DNA of 40,367 nucleotides from Rhodospirillales bacterium (GTDB lineage: Bacteria; Pseudomonadota; Alphaproteobacteria; Rhodospirillales; UBA2165): NCBI GenBank assembly GCA_028823885.1, contig JAPPFK010000114.1:1-40367 (forward strand), read 5' to 3'. Of this stretch, positions 19,899 to 29,136 are shown in pieces. A program made the position numbers and the translations under genes. Each line of letters begins with the position of its first letter. Positions within the stretch are counted from its first letter, which is position 1. Below the pieces are notes generated by a model. That model searched no databases. It was not told the origin of the DNA and was given only the letters and a program-made list of their open reading frames with translations.

Positions 19899-19958
19899 AT
19901 GACGCATGACCGTGCCACTACCACCGCCACGACCACGACCCTCCACGGGGGGCCGTGA
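19899..19958 (+). CDS. Threonine-rich leader peptide upstream of thrS
   Basis: ATGACGCATGACCGTGCCACTACCACCGCCACGACCACGACCCTCCACGGGGGGCCGTGA = MTHDRATTTATTTTLHGGP*; 8 Thr in 19 residues, directly followed by alternative-pairing segments and a terminator. Confidence 0.83.
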   Translation: MTHDRATTTATTTTLHGGP

Positions 19959-19990
19959 CGTCCGGCGCGTGTGCATAGACGGACTCACAG

Positions 19991-20020
19991 CCCTCCTCGC
20001 AGACGCAAGGGGGGTTTTTT
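19991..20020 (+). terminator. Rho-independent terminator (attenuator) in thrS leader
   Basis: CCCTCC (19991-19996) pairs with GGGGGG (20009-20014, one G-U), followed by TTTTTT (20015-20020). Confidence 0.78.
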
Positions 20021-20057
20021 GATGCAATGTCTTGAGTGACGACGAGGGATCAGACCG

Positions 20058-22076
20058 ATGGCGAACGGAGCAGAAGCAGGCGCGAACGTGAAGCTGACGC
20101 TGCCCGATGGCAGCGTCCGGGACTACACGGCGCCGGTAACCGGTGCCGCGGTGGCCGCCGACATCGGCCCCTGCCTCGCCAAGGCGGCGCTGGCCGCCCG
20201 GATTGACGGCGAAATGTGGGATCTCAACCGGGCAATCCCGGGTGACTGCGATTTCTCCATCGTCACCGCCAAGGACGAGGATGCGTTGGAACTGTTGCGC
20301 CACGATGCCGCTCATGTGCTGGCCCAATCCGTCCAGGAACTGTTCCCCGGCACCCAAGTGACCATCGGCCCGGCCATCGAAAACGGCTTCTATTACGACT
20401 TTGCCCGCGACGAGCCGTTCTCGACGGATGATTTCGAGGCCATCGAAAGGCGGATGGCGGAGATCGTCGATCAGGACCTGCCTATCGAACGCCAGGTCTG
20501 GGACCGGGCCGAAGCGATCGCGCATTTCAAGTCCATCGGCGAAATCTACAAGGCGGAGATCATCCGGGACCTGCCGGAAGCCGAAGAGATCACCATCTAC
20601 CAGCAGGGCGGCTGGAAGGACCTCTGCCGGGGCCCTCACCTGCCCTCGACCGGCAAGCTGGGCAAGGCGTTCAAGATGCTCAAGCTCGCCGGCGCCTACT
20701 GGCGGGGCGACAGCCGGAACGAGATGTTGCAGCGCATGTACGGCACGGCGTGGGCCGACGAGAAACAACTCAAGTCGTACCTCACCATGCTCGAGGAGGC
20801 GGAGAAGCGGGATCACCGGCGCCTGGGCCGGGAAATGGAGCTGTTCCACCTCCAGGAAGAGGCCATCGGCTCGGTGTTCTGGCACGAGAAAGGCTGGTCC
20901 CTATACCGCACCATTGAGGCCTATATGCGCCGCCGGCTGGAAGATGCCGGCTATGTGGAGGTCAAGACGCCGCAGTTGGTGGACCGCGCGCTGTGGGAGG
21001 ATTCCGGCCACTGGGACAAGTTCCGCGACAACATGTTCATCGCCGAGGTGGACGAAGGCAAGGCGGTGCAAGCGAGCGAAAGCCATGGCGCTTCCGGTGA
21101 CGGCGCGCCCTCGGACGGCGGCAACGACACCAAGAAACACCTGGCCTTGAAGCCCATGAACTGCCCCTGCCACGTTCAGATCTTCAAACAGGGCATCAAG
21201 AGCTACCGTGCCCTGCCCTTGCGCATGGCCGAATTCGGCTCCTGCCACCGTTATGAACCGTCGGGCGCGCTGCATGGCCTGATGCGGGTGCGCGCCTTCA
21301 CCCAGGACGATGCGCACATCTTCTGTACCGAGGATCAAATCGAAAGCGAGACGGCGGCGTTCATCGAACTGCTGTCGTCGATCTACCAGGACTTCGGTTT
21401 CGAGGACTTCGTGATCAAGTTCTCCGACCGGCCGGATGTGCGGGCCGGCGAGGATGCGGTATGGGACCGGGCGGAGCAGGCCTTGCAGGAGGCAACGGAC
21501 GCCGCCGGGGTCGAGGTCGAGTTGAACCCGGGCGAAGGCGCATTCTACGGGCCGAAACTGGAATTCGTGCTCCGCGACGCCATCGGGCGGGACTGGCAGT
21601 GCGGCACCCTTCAGGTGGACTTCGTACTGCCGGAACGCCTGGACGCCAACTACATCGGCGAGGACAACGAAAAGCACCGCCCGGTGATGCTTCATCGCGC
21701 CATTCTCGGTTCGTTCGAGCGGTTTATCGGCATATTGATCGAGAACTACGCCGGGCGCTTCCCCCTGTGGCTGGCGCCGGTGCAGGCGGTCGTGGCGTCC
21801 ATCACCAACGATGCGGACGATTACGCCAGCGAAGTGGCCGACGCCCTCAAATCGGCCGGCATTCGGGTGGAGACGGACCTCCGGAACGAGAAGATCAACT
21901 ACAAGATCCGAGAGCACAGCCACGCCCATGTGCCGCTGATCGCCGTCGTCGGCGCCCGGGAGGCGGAGGAAAAGACCGTGGCACTCCGCCGTTTGGGCGG
22001 CAAGGCTCAAGAAATTGTTGCGCTGGATGAGGCAGTCGCTAGACTTGTCGGCGAAGCGGCCGCACCGGGAGCCTGA
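20058..22076 (+). CDS. thrS: Threonyl-tRNA synthetase
   Basis: TGS domain followed by [97 protein letters not shown]. Confidence 0.98.
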   Translation: MANGAEAGANVKLTLPDGSVRDYTAPVTGAAVAADIGPCLAKAALAARIDGEMWDLNRAIPGDCDFSIVTAKDEDALELLRHDAAHVLAQSVQELFPGTQVTIGPAIENGFYYDFARDEPFSTDDFEAIERRMAEIVDQDLPIERQVWDRAEAIAHFKSIGEIYKAEIIRDLPEAEEITIYQQGGWKDLCRGPHLPSTGKLGKAFKMLKLAGAYWRGDSRNEMLQRMYGTAWADEKQLKSYLTMLEEAEKRDHRRLGREMELFHLQEEAIGSVFWHEKGWSLYRTIEAYMRRRLEDAGYVEVKTPQLVDRALWEDSGHWDKFRDNMFIAEVDEGKAVQASESHGASGDGAPSDGGNDTKKHLALKPMNCPCHVQIFKQGIKSYRALPLRMAEFGSCHRYEPSGALHGLMRVRAFTQDDAHIFCTEDQIESETAAFIELLSSIYQDFGFEDFVIKFSDRPDVRAGEDAVWDRAEQALQEATDAAGVEVELNPGEGAFYGPKLEFVLRDAIGRDWQCGTLQVDFVLPERLDANYIGEDNEKHRPVMLHRAILGSFERFIGILIENYAGRFPLWLAPVQAVVASITNDADDYASEVADALKSAGIRVETDLRNEKINYKIREHSHAHVPLIAVVGAREAEEKTVALRRLGGKAQEIVALDEAVARLVGEAAAPGA

Positions 22077-22156
22077 GCTGGGGCAAGACCGGGGCGGCTA
22101 GTCGAGTTTAAAGTCCTTTTTCATAACCAGGGGTCCAACGCGTGACAGCATCATGA

Positions 22157-22190
22157 TCTATCGGCACCTGGGGAGGCAAAGGCCGATAGA
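22157..22190 (+). promoter_or_regulatory. Perfect 9-bp hairpin in the infC leader
   Basis: TCTATCGGC (22157-22165) and GCCGATAGA (22182-22190), 16-nt loop containing GGGGAGG; abuts the GGAG Shine-Dalgarno at 22191. Confidence 0.6.
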
Positions 22191-22202
22191 GGAGTTGCGT
22201 CA

Positions 22203-22739
22203 ATAGCCCGCCCACCCATGCAGGCCAGGCCCGAGAAAGAGGGCCCCCGCGTAAACGAAGACATCGATAACGCCCAAATCCGTCTGGTGGATGCCGACGG
22301 AGAAATGATCGGCGTCGTACCCACCGAAGAAGCCCTGGACCGTGCCGCGGATGCGGGCCTCGATCTGGTCGAGGTGTCGCCCAATGCGGATCCGCCGGTG
22401 TGCAAGATTCTCGATTTCGGCAAGCTCAAGTACGAGAACCAGAAGAAGAAGGCCGAGGCGCGGAAAAAGCAGAAGACCATCGACGTCAAGGAAATCAAGA
22501 TGCGCCCGGGCATCGAGGAGCACGACTATCAGGTCAAGATGCGCTCCATGCGCCGGTTTATCGACGATGGCGACAAGGTGAAGGTGACCTTGCGCTTTCG
22601 CGGCCGCGAGATGGCCCACCAGGATTTGGGCGCCAAGGTGCTGGACCGGGTGCGGGACGATATGGACGAGCTGGCCAAGGTGGAGCAGTTCCCCCAACTG
22701 GAAGGCCGCCAGATGACCATGGTGTTTGCGCCGAGGTAA
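22203..22739 (+). CDS. infC: Translation initiation factor IF-3 (probable ATA start; first in-frame ATG is 22218)
   Basis: [78 protein letters not shown] is 8 nt before ATA at 22203; the ATG at 22218 lacks a good SD. Confidence 0.93.
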   Translation: MARPPMQARPEKEGPRVNEDIDNAQIRLVDADGEMIGVVPTEEALDRAADAGLDLVEVSPNADPPVCKILDFGKLKYENQKKKAEARKKQKTIDVKEIKMRPGIEEHDYQVKMRSMRRFIDDGDKVKVTLRFRGREMAHQDLGAKVLDRVRDDMDELAKVEQFPQLEGRQMTMVFAPR

Positions 22740-22803
22740 TCCCGGCCAAACCCGCATGGGACAGCACGCCCGTTTCGGCCTACTATTCGGGGCAAGGGAG
22801 GAC

Positions 22804-23646
22804 ATGATGAACCGCGACTTGCTGCATCCCATAACCGAAGACGAAAAGCGGGCCTACGAGGAGGATGGCGCAGTCTGCATTCGCGGCCAGTTCGACCGGG
22901 AATGGATCGATCACATGCTGGCGGTGTGTACCGGCAACGACGTAAATCCGGGCGGCGCGCGCCATGAACAGAGCGACGCGGACGATCCCGGCCGCTTCGT
23001 CGCCGCGACCCATATGTCGCGCGACAACAAGGACATATGGAATTTCGCGCTGAACTCGCCGGCCGCCGAGATCGCCGCGACCCTGATGGGCGTGGACGAG
23101 GCGCGGTTCTTCTACGATCAACTCTTCGTCAAGGAGCCCGGCACCCTGGCGCCGACGGCCTGGCACAACGACTTGCCGTTCTGGCCCTTCGACGGCGAGG
23201 ATGTCGCCTCGGTCTGGGTCGCGCTGACGCCGACGCCCAAGGAAAACAGCGGCCTCGTCTATGTCGGCGGCTCCCACAAGTGGAACAAGATGTATTACCC
23301 GGAACCGGCGACACCCCGGGACAACTTCACCATGCCCGAGGCCGAGACCTTTGAACGCTGCCCCGCCTTCCACAAGGAATTCGACAATCCCGACTACCGG
23401 TTCCTGAGTTGGGACATGGAGGCGGGCGACTGTCTGGTGCATCACCCGATGGCCGTGCACGGATCAGGCAAAAACGCCTCCCTCGATATGACGAGGGTCG
23501 CCCTCTCGGTCCGCTATTTCGGCGGCGACGCCACCTGGCACGGCAAACGCACCGTTTTCGAGGTGCCCGGCACATCGGACGATATGTTCCAACTCGGCAA
23601 GATGCCCGTCAACGATGACATCTTCCCGGTGGTCTGGCGGGCCTGA
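22804..23646 (+). CDS. Phytanoyl-CoA dioxygenase (PhyH) family protein
   Basis: FYDQLFVKEPGTLAPTAWHNDLPFWPFDGEDVASVWVALTPTPKENSGLVYVGGSHKW with HxD; MEAGDCLVHHPMAVHGSGKNASLDMTRVALSVRY distal His/Arg. Confidence 0.85.
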   Translation: MMNRDLLHPITEDEKRAYEEDGAVCIRGQFDREWIDHMLAVCTGNDVNPGGARHEQSDADDPGRFVAATHMSRDNKDIWNFALNSPAAEIAATLMGVDEARFFYDQLFVKEPGTLAPTAWHNDLPFWPFDGEDVASVWVALTPTPKENSGLVYVGGSHKWNKMYYPEPATPRDNFTMPEAETFERCPAFHKEFDNPDYRFLSWDMEAGDCLVHHPMAVHGSGKNASLDMTRVALSVRYFGGDATWHGKRTVFEVPGTSDDMFQLGKMPVNDDIFPVVWRA

Positions 23647-23670
23647 TCGTCGTCCCAGGCCGTCACCCGC

Positions 23671-24996
23671 CTATGGGTTCCGACTAGGATCCCATTCGAT
23701 CAACAGCCGCTGAATTCCCCGGAATGCCAGCGTCGGGATGTATTCCCACTCCTGACCGGGGACGAGCTTCATATGAGGCAATCGCCTGGTTAGTTCCTCG
23801 AGGATGATTTTCATCTCCAGCCGTGCCAGCGGCGCGCCCATGCAGAAGTGCGCCCCATTGCCGAACGCCAGGTGCTTTTTCTCCTGTTTGCGCAGGATGT
23901 CGAATTTGTCGCCGTCGGCAAACGCGGCTTCGTCCCGGCTGCCGGATCCGATCGCCAGCAGAATCTTGGCGCCTTTTGGAACGTCGAAGTCCCCGATCTT
24001 CGCATCCTTGGTGGCGATGCGCCTCCAGGTGAAGATGGAGGAGTCGTAGCGGAGAATTTCCTCGACCGCGCCCGGGATCAGAGAGGGATCGTTGCACAGC
24101 GCCTCCCACTGCGCCCGATCCTCCAGCAGCGCCCGCATCCCGTTGGCGGAGGCCTGAGTCGTGGTCTCATGCCCCGCGAACTGCATCAGGAACATGACGT
24201 TGCAGAGGTAGTTGATGGTGAACTTGTCCGGATCGGCCTTGTGGAGACGCACCATGTCGCCGAGATAATTGTCACCCGGGTTCTCGTAGGCATCGTCGAC
24301 CAGCTTCTTGGTAAACGCCCAGTGCTCGCCCATGTCATGCATGATCGCGACCTGCTCGGCCTCGCTGGGACGTCCCCAGTTGACGACGCCCCGTGCCGAG
24401 CCCAGCTGTTTGACCCTCACCGCATGATCATCGGCGGCGCCCAGGAAGATGAAGATCGCCAAGGCGGGCACCTCGTAAAGCATCTCCGCAACCAGATCGG
24501 CCTCGCCCTTGGCCGCAAACCGGTCGATGAAGCCGCTGACGATCGACCGGATCCGCGGCTCGACCTGTTCGACCCGTTTCGGCGTAAACGCGTCTCCAAA
24601 GACCTTGCGGTGCGCCCGGTGGGTCTCCGGATCCTCGTCCACAAGGGACGGTTCCACCGAGATATCGAGGCTGTCCCGCACGTCGGCGGCGGCCGGGCAC
24701 AAGGGCGTTACCGGGTGGCGCGCCAGGGCGGCGGAAAAAGTCTCGGGATCGCGGAACACGCGGACGATCTCGTCGTACTTGGTCACCACCCAGTAGCCGG
24801 ATTTGGGATCATGGAATATGGGCTCGGCCGACCGCGCCTTGCGGAAGAACGCGAACGGATTGGCGATGTAGGCGTCGTCGAAAGGCTCGAACTCCGCCGC
24901 CATCCCCGTCACCGGGCAGCGGGCGCGGGCATCGGAATCGGCATCGAGCTCTTTCGGCGTCGACTGAAACATGCCGAGATTTAGGTCGTTCGACAT
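23671..24996 (-). CDS. Cytochrome P450
   Basis: Heme motif FGNGAHFCMGAPLARLEM; I-helix FAGHETTTQ; ExxR-like EEILRYDSS region. Start at the second Met (24996) preferred. Confidence 0.93.
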   Translation of the reverse strand: MSNDLNLGMFQSTPKELDADSDARARCPVTGMAAEFEPFDDAYIANPFAFFRKARSAEPIFHDPKSGYWVVTKYDEIVRVFRDPETFSAALARHPVTPLCPAAADVRDSLDISVEPSLVDEDPETHRAHRKVFGDAFTPKRVEQVEPRIRSIVSGFIDRFAAKGEADLVAEMLYEVPALAIFIFLGAADDHAVRVKQLGSARGVVNWGRPSEAEQVAIMHDMGEHWAFTKKLVDDAYENPGDNYLGDMVRLHKADPDKFTINYLCNVMFLMQFAGHETTTQASANGMRALLEDRAQWEALCNDPSLIPGAVEEILRYDSSIFTWRRIATKDAKIGDFDVPKGAKILLAIGSGSRDEAAFADGDKFDILRKQEKKHLAFGNGAHFCMGAPLARLEMKIILEELTRRLPHMKLVPGQEWEYIPTLAFRGIQRLLIEWDPSRNP

Positions 24997-25058
24997 TTTC
25001 TGGCCTCCCACATTCAGGCACGGAATTTCGAGACCCTATCCGATAATTATGTGAGATG

Positions 25059-25069
25059 TCAAATATTGA
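25059..25069. promoter_or_regulatory. TCAAATATTGA palindrome in the AT-rich P450/MarR divergent intergenic region, possible operator
   Basis: Interrupted palindrome TCAA-ATA-TTGA between divergent genes, one encoding a MarR regulator. Confidence 0.3.
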
Positions 25070-25125
25070 TTTATCATAGATATGGTGTATTAGTCGCTCC
25101 GTTGTTTCAGTTGAATACGGCCGGC

Positions 25126-25596
25126 ATGTCCAAACCTCAACATCCCCTGGAGCTCGACCGACATCTCCCCTCCTTGATTCAGACTTTGGGGAACAAGATT
25201 TCGCTCCATGCGCTCCGTGAAGGCGCCCGTCCGCATGACCTGGACCTGCGGGAGTTGAGGGTGATCTTGATCTTGGGCGCCGAGGGGCGCTCCACGATCA
25301 ATGACGTGGCGGACCGGATCGCCATGGATCGGGGCGGCACCAGCCGCGCCATCAGCCGGTTGGAAAAGCGGGGATACATTGCGCGTTCCGATGACCTGCG
25401 CGACCGACGGCGCTCCTTGGTCGATCTGACCGATCAAGGGGTCCGGGTTCACGACGAGCTGGCTTCATTCGCCCTTACCCGGGAAGAACTGCTCCTCAGA
25501 AACCTCTCCGAGTCCGATCGGGTTCACCTCAACGAACTCCTACGGCGGGTCGTCGGGAATGTGGACACCATGCTGACAAGCGGCGAGGCACGATGA
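25126..25596 (+). CDS. MarR family transcriptional regulator
   Basis: LRELRVILILGAEGRSTINDVADRIAMDRGGTSRAISRLEKRGYIARSDDLRDRRRSLVDLTDQG, a typical MarR wHTH and wing. Confidence 0.92.
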   Translation: MSKPQHPLELDRHLPSLIQTLGNKISLHALREGARPHDLDLRELRVILILGAEGRSTINDVADRIAMDRGGTSRAISRLEKRGYIARSDDLRDRRRSLVDLTDQGVRVHDELASFALTREELLLRNLSESDRVHLNELLRRVVGNVDTMLTSGEAR

Positions 25597-25669
25597 TTCC
25601 ACGCTGGCCATTGGTACGCTCATCCCTGATCATCCGGCTGTACCGCAGACCGCGACCGGAGGCACAAGA

Positions 25670-26617
25670 ATGAAAATTTGCGTTGCCGGCGCGCCCGGCG
25701 CCTTCGGGCGCAGGCACCTGGATGCCCTCGGCGCGATCGACGGCGTGGAGGTCACCTCCGTCGTCGGTGGTGAGCCGGACGACATCGAAGGCTTCGCCGG
25801 GGACCGGGGCATCGGACACTGGACCAAGGATCTCGGAGACAGCCTTGCCCGGGACGATGTCGACGCGGTGATCCTGGCGACCCCGACCCAGCTGCATGCC
25901 GAACAGGCCGTCGCCGCCATGCGCGCCGGCAAGCATGTGATGATCGAAATTCCCATGGCCGACAGCCTGAAGGACGCCGAGGACATCGCCCGCGTCCAGC
26001 AGGAAACCGGCCTAGTCGCCATGGTCGACCATGTGCGGCGGTTCAACCCGAGCCATCAGTGGGTCCACAACCGGATCGAGGCCGGGGAACTGACCCTTCA
26101 GCAACTGGATGTGCAGACCTTCTTCTTCCGGCGCACCAACATCAACGCCGAGGGAACGCCCCGCACCTGGACCGATCACCTGCTATGGCATCATGCCTGC
26201 CACACGGTGGATCTGTTCCAGTATCAGACCGGCGGCGAGGCGGCCGAGTGCTTCGGGCTGCAGGGGCCGCCTCACCCGGAGCTCGGCATCGCCATGGACA
26301 TGTCCATCGGGCTGAAAGCGGCAAACCGGGCCATCTGCACGCTGTCCCTGTCGTTCAACAACGATGGGCCGCTCGGCACCTTCTTCCGCTACATCTGCGA
26401 CAACGGCACCTATATCGCCCGCTATGACGATCTGGTGGACGGCAACGAGAACCCCATCGACCTGAGCGGCGTGGCGGTTTCGGACAACGGTATCGAACTC
26501 GCCGACCGGGAATTCCTCGCCGCCATCGCCGAGAGCCGCGAGCCCAACAGCAGTGTGGCGCAGGGATTGCCGGCCATGCGCACCCTGGACCGGATAGAAA
26601 AGTCGTTCGGCGGATAG
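25670..26617 (+). CDS. Gfo/Idh/MocA family oxidoreductase
   Basis: MKICVAGAPGAFGRRHLDALGAIDGVEV N-terminal Rossmann region; DVDAVILATPTQLHAEQAVAAMRAGKHVMIEIPMADSLKDAE. Confidence 0.88.
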   Translation: MKICVAGAPGAFGRRHLDALGAIDGVEVTSVVGGEPDDIEGFAGDRGIGHWTKDLGDSLARDDVDAVILATPTQLHAEQAVAAMRAGKHVMIEIPMADSLKDAEDIARVQQETGLVAMVDHVRRFNPSHQWVHNRIEAGELTLQQLDVQTFFFRRTNINAEGTPRTWTDHLLWHHACHTVDLFQYQTGGEAAECFGLQGPPHPELGIAMDMSIGLKAANRAICTLSLSFNNDGPLGTFFRYICDNGTYIARYDDLVDGNENPIDLSGVAVSDNGIELADREFLAAIAESREPNSSVAQGLPAMRTLDRIEKSFGG

Positions 26618-26624
26618 GAGCGGC

Positions 26625-28322
26625 GTGGTGGGCGCGGTCAGGAACATACTATTCATCATGTGCGACCAGCTTCGCTGGGATTACCTGTCCTGCTACGGCC
26701 ACCCGAAACTGGATACCCCGAACATCGACGGGCTCGCCGCCCGCGGCGTGCGGTTCGACGGCGCCTATTGTCAGTCCCCGGTGTGCGGTGCGTCGCGCAT
26801 GAGCTTCTATACCGGCCGGTATGTGAATTCTCATGGCGCCAGCTGGAATTTCGTCCCGCTCAGGATCGGCGAACAGACCATCGGCGACCATCTGCGGCCC
26901 CGCGGCATCCGCGCCGCGCTGGTCGGCAAGACCCATATGCGCGCCGACTTTGCCGGAATGGCGCGACTGGGGATCGATCTTCATTCCGACGAAGGCGTGC
27001 TGGCGGCCGAATGCGGATTCGAGCCCTTCGAGCGGGACGACGGCGTCCATCCCAGCTCGAGTCACGATCCCAACCCCCGGTACAACCGGTATCTCCGCGA
27101 TCACGGCTTCGAGGCCGACAACCCGTGGGAGGATTGGGCGAACTCGGCGGAAGGTCCGGACGGCGAACTGCTGTCCGGCTGGTATCTGGAAAACTCGAAC
27201 AAACCGGCGCGGGTTCCGGCCGAGCACTCCGAGACCGCGTACATGACCGGACGCGCCATCGACTTCCTGGACGATGCGGGGGACGAGCCCTTCTGCCTCC
27301 ACCTCTCCTACATCAAGCCGCACTGGCCCTACATGGCGCCGGCCCCCTACGCGACCATGTACGGCCCCGAGGACACCTACCCGGCCGTCCGCAGCGACGA
27401 GGAGAAACGGGACCCGCATCCGGTCTTCGGCGCGTTCATCGATCAGCGCGTGTCACGGACCTTGTCGCGGGATGAGGTCCGCGATGCGGTGCTTCCCGGC
27501 TACATGGGCATGATCAAACAGATCGATGATGAGATCGGCCGCCTGCTCGAAGCACTCGAGGCACGCGGGCGGATGGACGATACGATGATCGTCTTTACCT
27601 CGGATCACGGCGACTACCTGGGCGACCACTGGATGGGCGAAAAGGACCTGTTCCACCAGCCCAGCGTCCGAATTCCGCTCATCGTCCATGACCCGTCGCC
27701 GGAGGCCGACGCGACCCGCGGGTCGGCAAGCGATGCGCTGGTTGAAGCGATCGACCTCGCGCCGACATTCGTCGAAGCCATCGGCGGGTACCCCCAGCCT
27801 CATATTTTCGACGGCCGCTCGCTGACCCCGCTGCTGCACGGCGAAACGCCGGACGGCTGGCGGAGCTACGTCATCAGCGAATACGACTACGCGTTCATGG
27901 ACCCCCGGCGCGCGCTGGGAACCAAGCCCCGGGATTGCTGGCTCCGCATGGTGTTCGACGGCCGGTTCAAATATGTCGACTGTGGCGACTACCGTCCCAT
28001 GCTGTTCGACCTGAAGGAAGATCCCCAAGAACTGCGGGATTTGGGCGCCGACCCGGCCTGCGAGAGCGAGCGCGCGCGGCTGAAGGACCTGCTCTTCGAC
28101 TGGGCGATGAAACCCCGGCACCGGGTGACCGTGACCGACGGCATGCTGGAAACCGTCGATGTCCAGCGAAACATCACCGAGGCCGGCGTTCTAATCGGCT
28201 ACTATGACCGGAATGATTTGGAGAAAGCCGCCGCATCGTGGCAGGATCGTCCGATATTCGCGGCGTTCAACCCGGTTTGGGCCAAGGCGCAGAAGAAACT
28301 TCGCGGAGAGGACTCATCATGA
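26625..28322 (+). CDS. Sulfatase-superfamily hydrolase (arylsulfatase / phosphonate monoester hydrolase type)
   Basis: NILFIMCDQLRWDYLSCYGHPKLDTPNIDGLAARGVRFDGAYCQSPVCGASRMSFYTGRY (formylglycine motif C-G-A-S-R); FTSDHGDYLGDHWMGEKDLFHQPSVRIPLIVHDP. Confidence 0.92.
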   Translation: MVGAVRNILFIMCDQLRWDYLSCYGHPKLDTPNIDGLAARGVRFDGAYCQSPVCGASRMSFYTGRYVNSHGASWNFVPLRIGEQTIGDHLRPRGIRAALVGKTHMRADFAGMARLGIDLHSDEGVLAAECGFEPFERDDGVHPSSSHDPNPRYNRYLRDHGFEADNPWEDWANSAEGPDGELLSGWYLENSNKPARVPAEHSETAYMTGRAIDFLDDAGDEPFCLHLSYIKPHWPYMAPAPYATMYGPEDTYPAVRSDEEKRDPHPVFGAFIDQRVSRTLSRDEVRDAVLPGYMGMIKQIDDEIGRLLEALEARGRMDDTMIVFTSDHGDYLGDHWMGEKDLFHQPSVRIPLIVHDPSPEADATRGSASDALVEAIDLAPTFVEAIGGYPQPHIFDGRSLTPLLHGETPDGWRSYVISEYDYAFMDPRRALGTKPRDCWLRMVFDGRFKYVDCGDYRPMLFDLKEDPQELRDLGADPACESERARLKDLLFDWAMKPRHRVTVTDGMLETVDVQRNITEAGVLIGYYDRNDLEKAAASWQDRPIFAAFNPVWAKAQKKLRGEDSS

Positions 28323-28804
28323 GCGTTAGTGCGCGGGACATCGATCGGATCGTCAACGAGGCGAAGCCCGTCGGCGGTATGGTGTGGAACGTGATGGGAC
28401 AGATCTACATTCCCAAACAGGTCGACGAAAAGACGATCTGGTGGGAAGCCATCATGCCCGAGGAGAGCTACATTCCGCCCCATTCCCATTCCACCCAGGA
28501 TGAATTTCTCTATATCACCGAGGGCGAGCTTCAGATGATCCTCGATGGCAAGGAGTTTGTCGCGGGCGCGGGCGAGGTGCTTCCATTTCCCAAGTACTCG
28601 ACCCACGCCCTGTTCAACAACAGCGGCGAGACGGTGAAAGGGGTTTTCTGGGCGGAGCCGACCAACAAGCTGTTCGATCTCTTCAAGGCGCTCCACAATG
28701 TCGCCGACGCGCACGAGGTCATCCGTATCTCCGATGCCCACGACATCCATTTTCAGCTGCCGGGCGAAGAGCCCCGCACCGGGCCCCTGGCGGCCGCGGA
28801 ATAG
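28319..28804 (+). CDS. Cupin domain-containing protein
   Basis: PEESYIPPHSHSTQDEFLYITEGELQMILDGKEFVAGAGEVLPFPKYSTHALFNNSGE; ATGA overlap with the sulfatase stop. Confidence 0.88.
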   Translation: MSVSARDIDRIVNEAKPVGGMVWNVMGQIYIPKQVDEKTIWWEAIMPEESYIPPHSHSTQDEFLYITEGELQMILDGKEFVAGAGEVLPFPKYSTHALFNNSGETVKGVFWAEPTNKLFDLFKALHNVADAHEVIRISDAHDIHFQLPGEEPRTGPLAAAE

Positions 28805-28927
28805 CCCGCGCCCCTTGCAATCCAGGGGCGCCGCCGCTATAAACCGCGCCTTCGCCGAGCGAAACGGCCGGAGTTTGATCCGAGGGCATGCCGGACGCTC
28901 ACAGAAAACTCAAACGAGGATGAGGAA

Positions 28928-29134
28928 ATGCCCAAGCTGAAGACCAAATCCAGCGCCAAGAAGCGCTTCTCCCGCACGGGCACCGGAAAGATCAAGGGCA
29001 GCCCGGCATTCAAGCGACACAATCTGCGCAAGCGCACCCAGAAGATGAAACGCAAGGCCCGCGGCACCATGATCATGGCCGATGCCGATGCGAAGATCAT
29101 CAGCGGCTACATGCCGTACGCCCGGGGGAAATAA
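28928..29134 (+). CDS. rpmI: 50S ribosomal protein L35
   Basis: [50 protein letters not shown]. Confidence 0.98.
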   Translation: MPKLKTKSSAKKRFSRTGTGKIKGSPAFKRHNLRKRTQKMKRKARGTMIMADADAKIISGYMPYARGK

Positions 29135-29136
29135 AC

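Noticed and set aside
19215-20885. 556-aa minus-strand ORF across the GT9 gene, thrS leader and thrS
   Set aside because: Shadow ORF; runs through the attenuator and has no domain signature.
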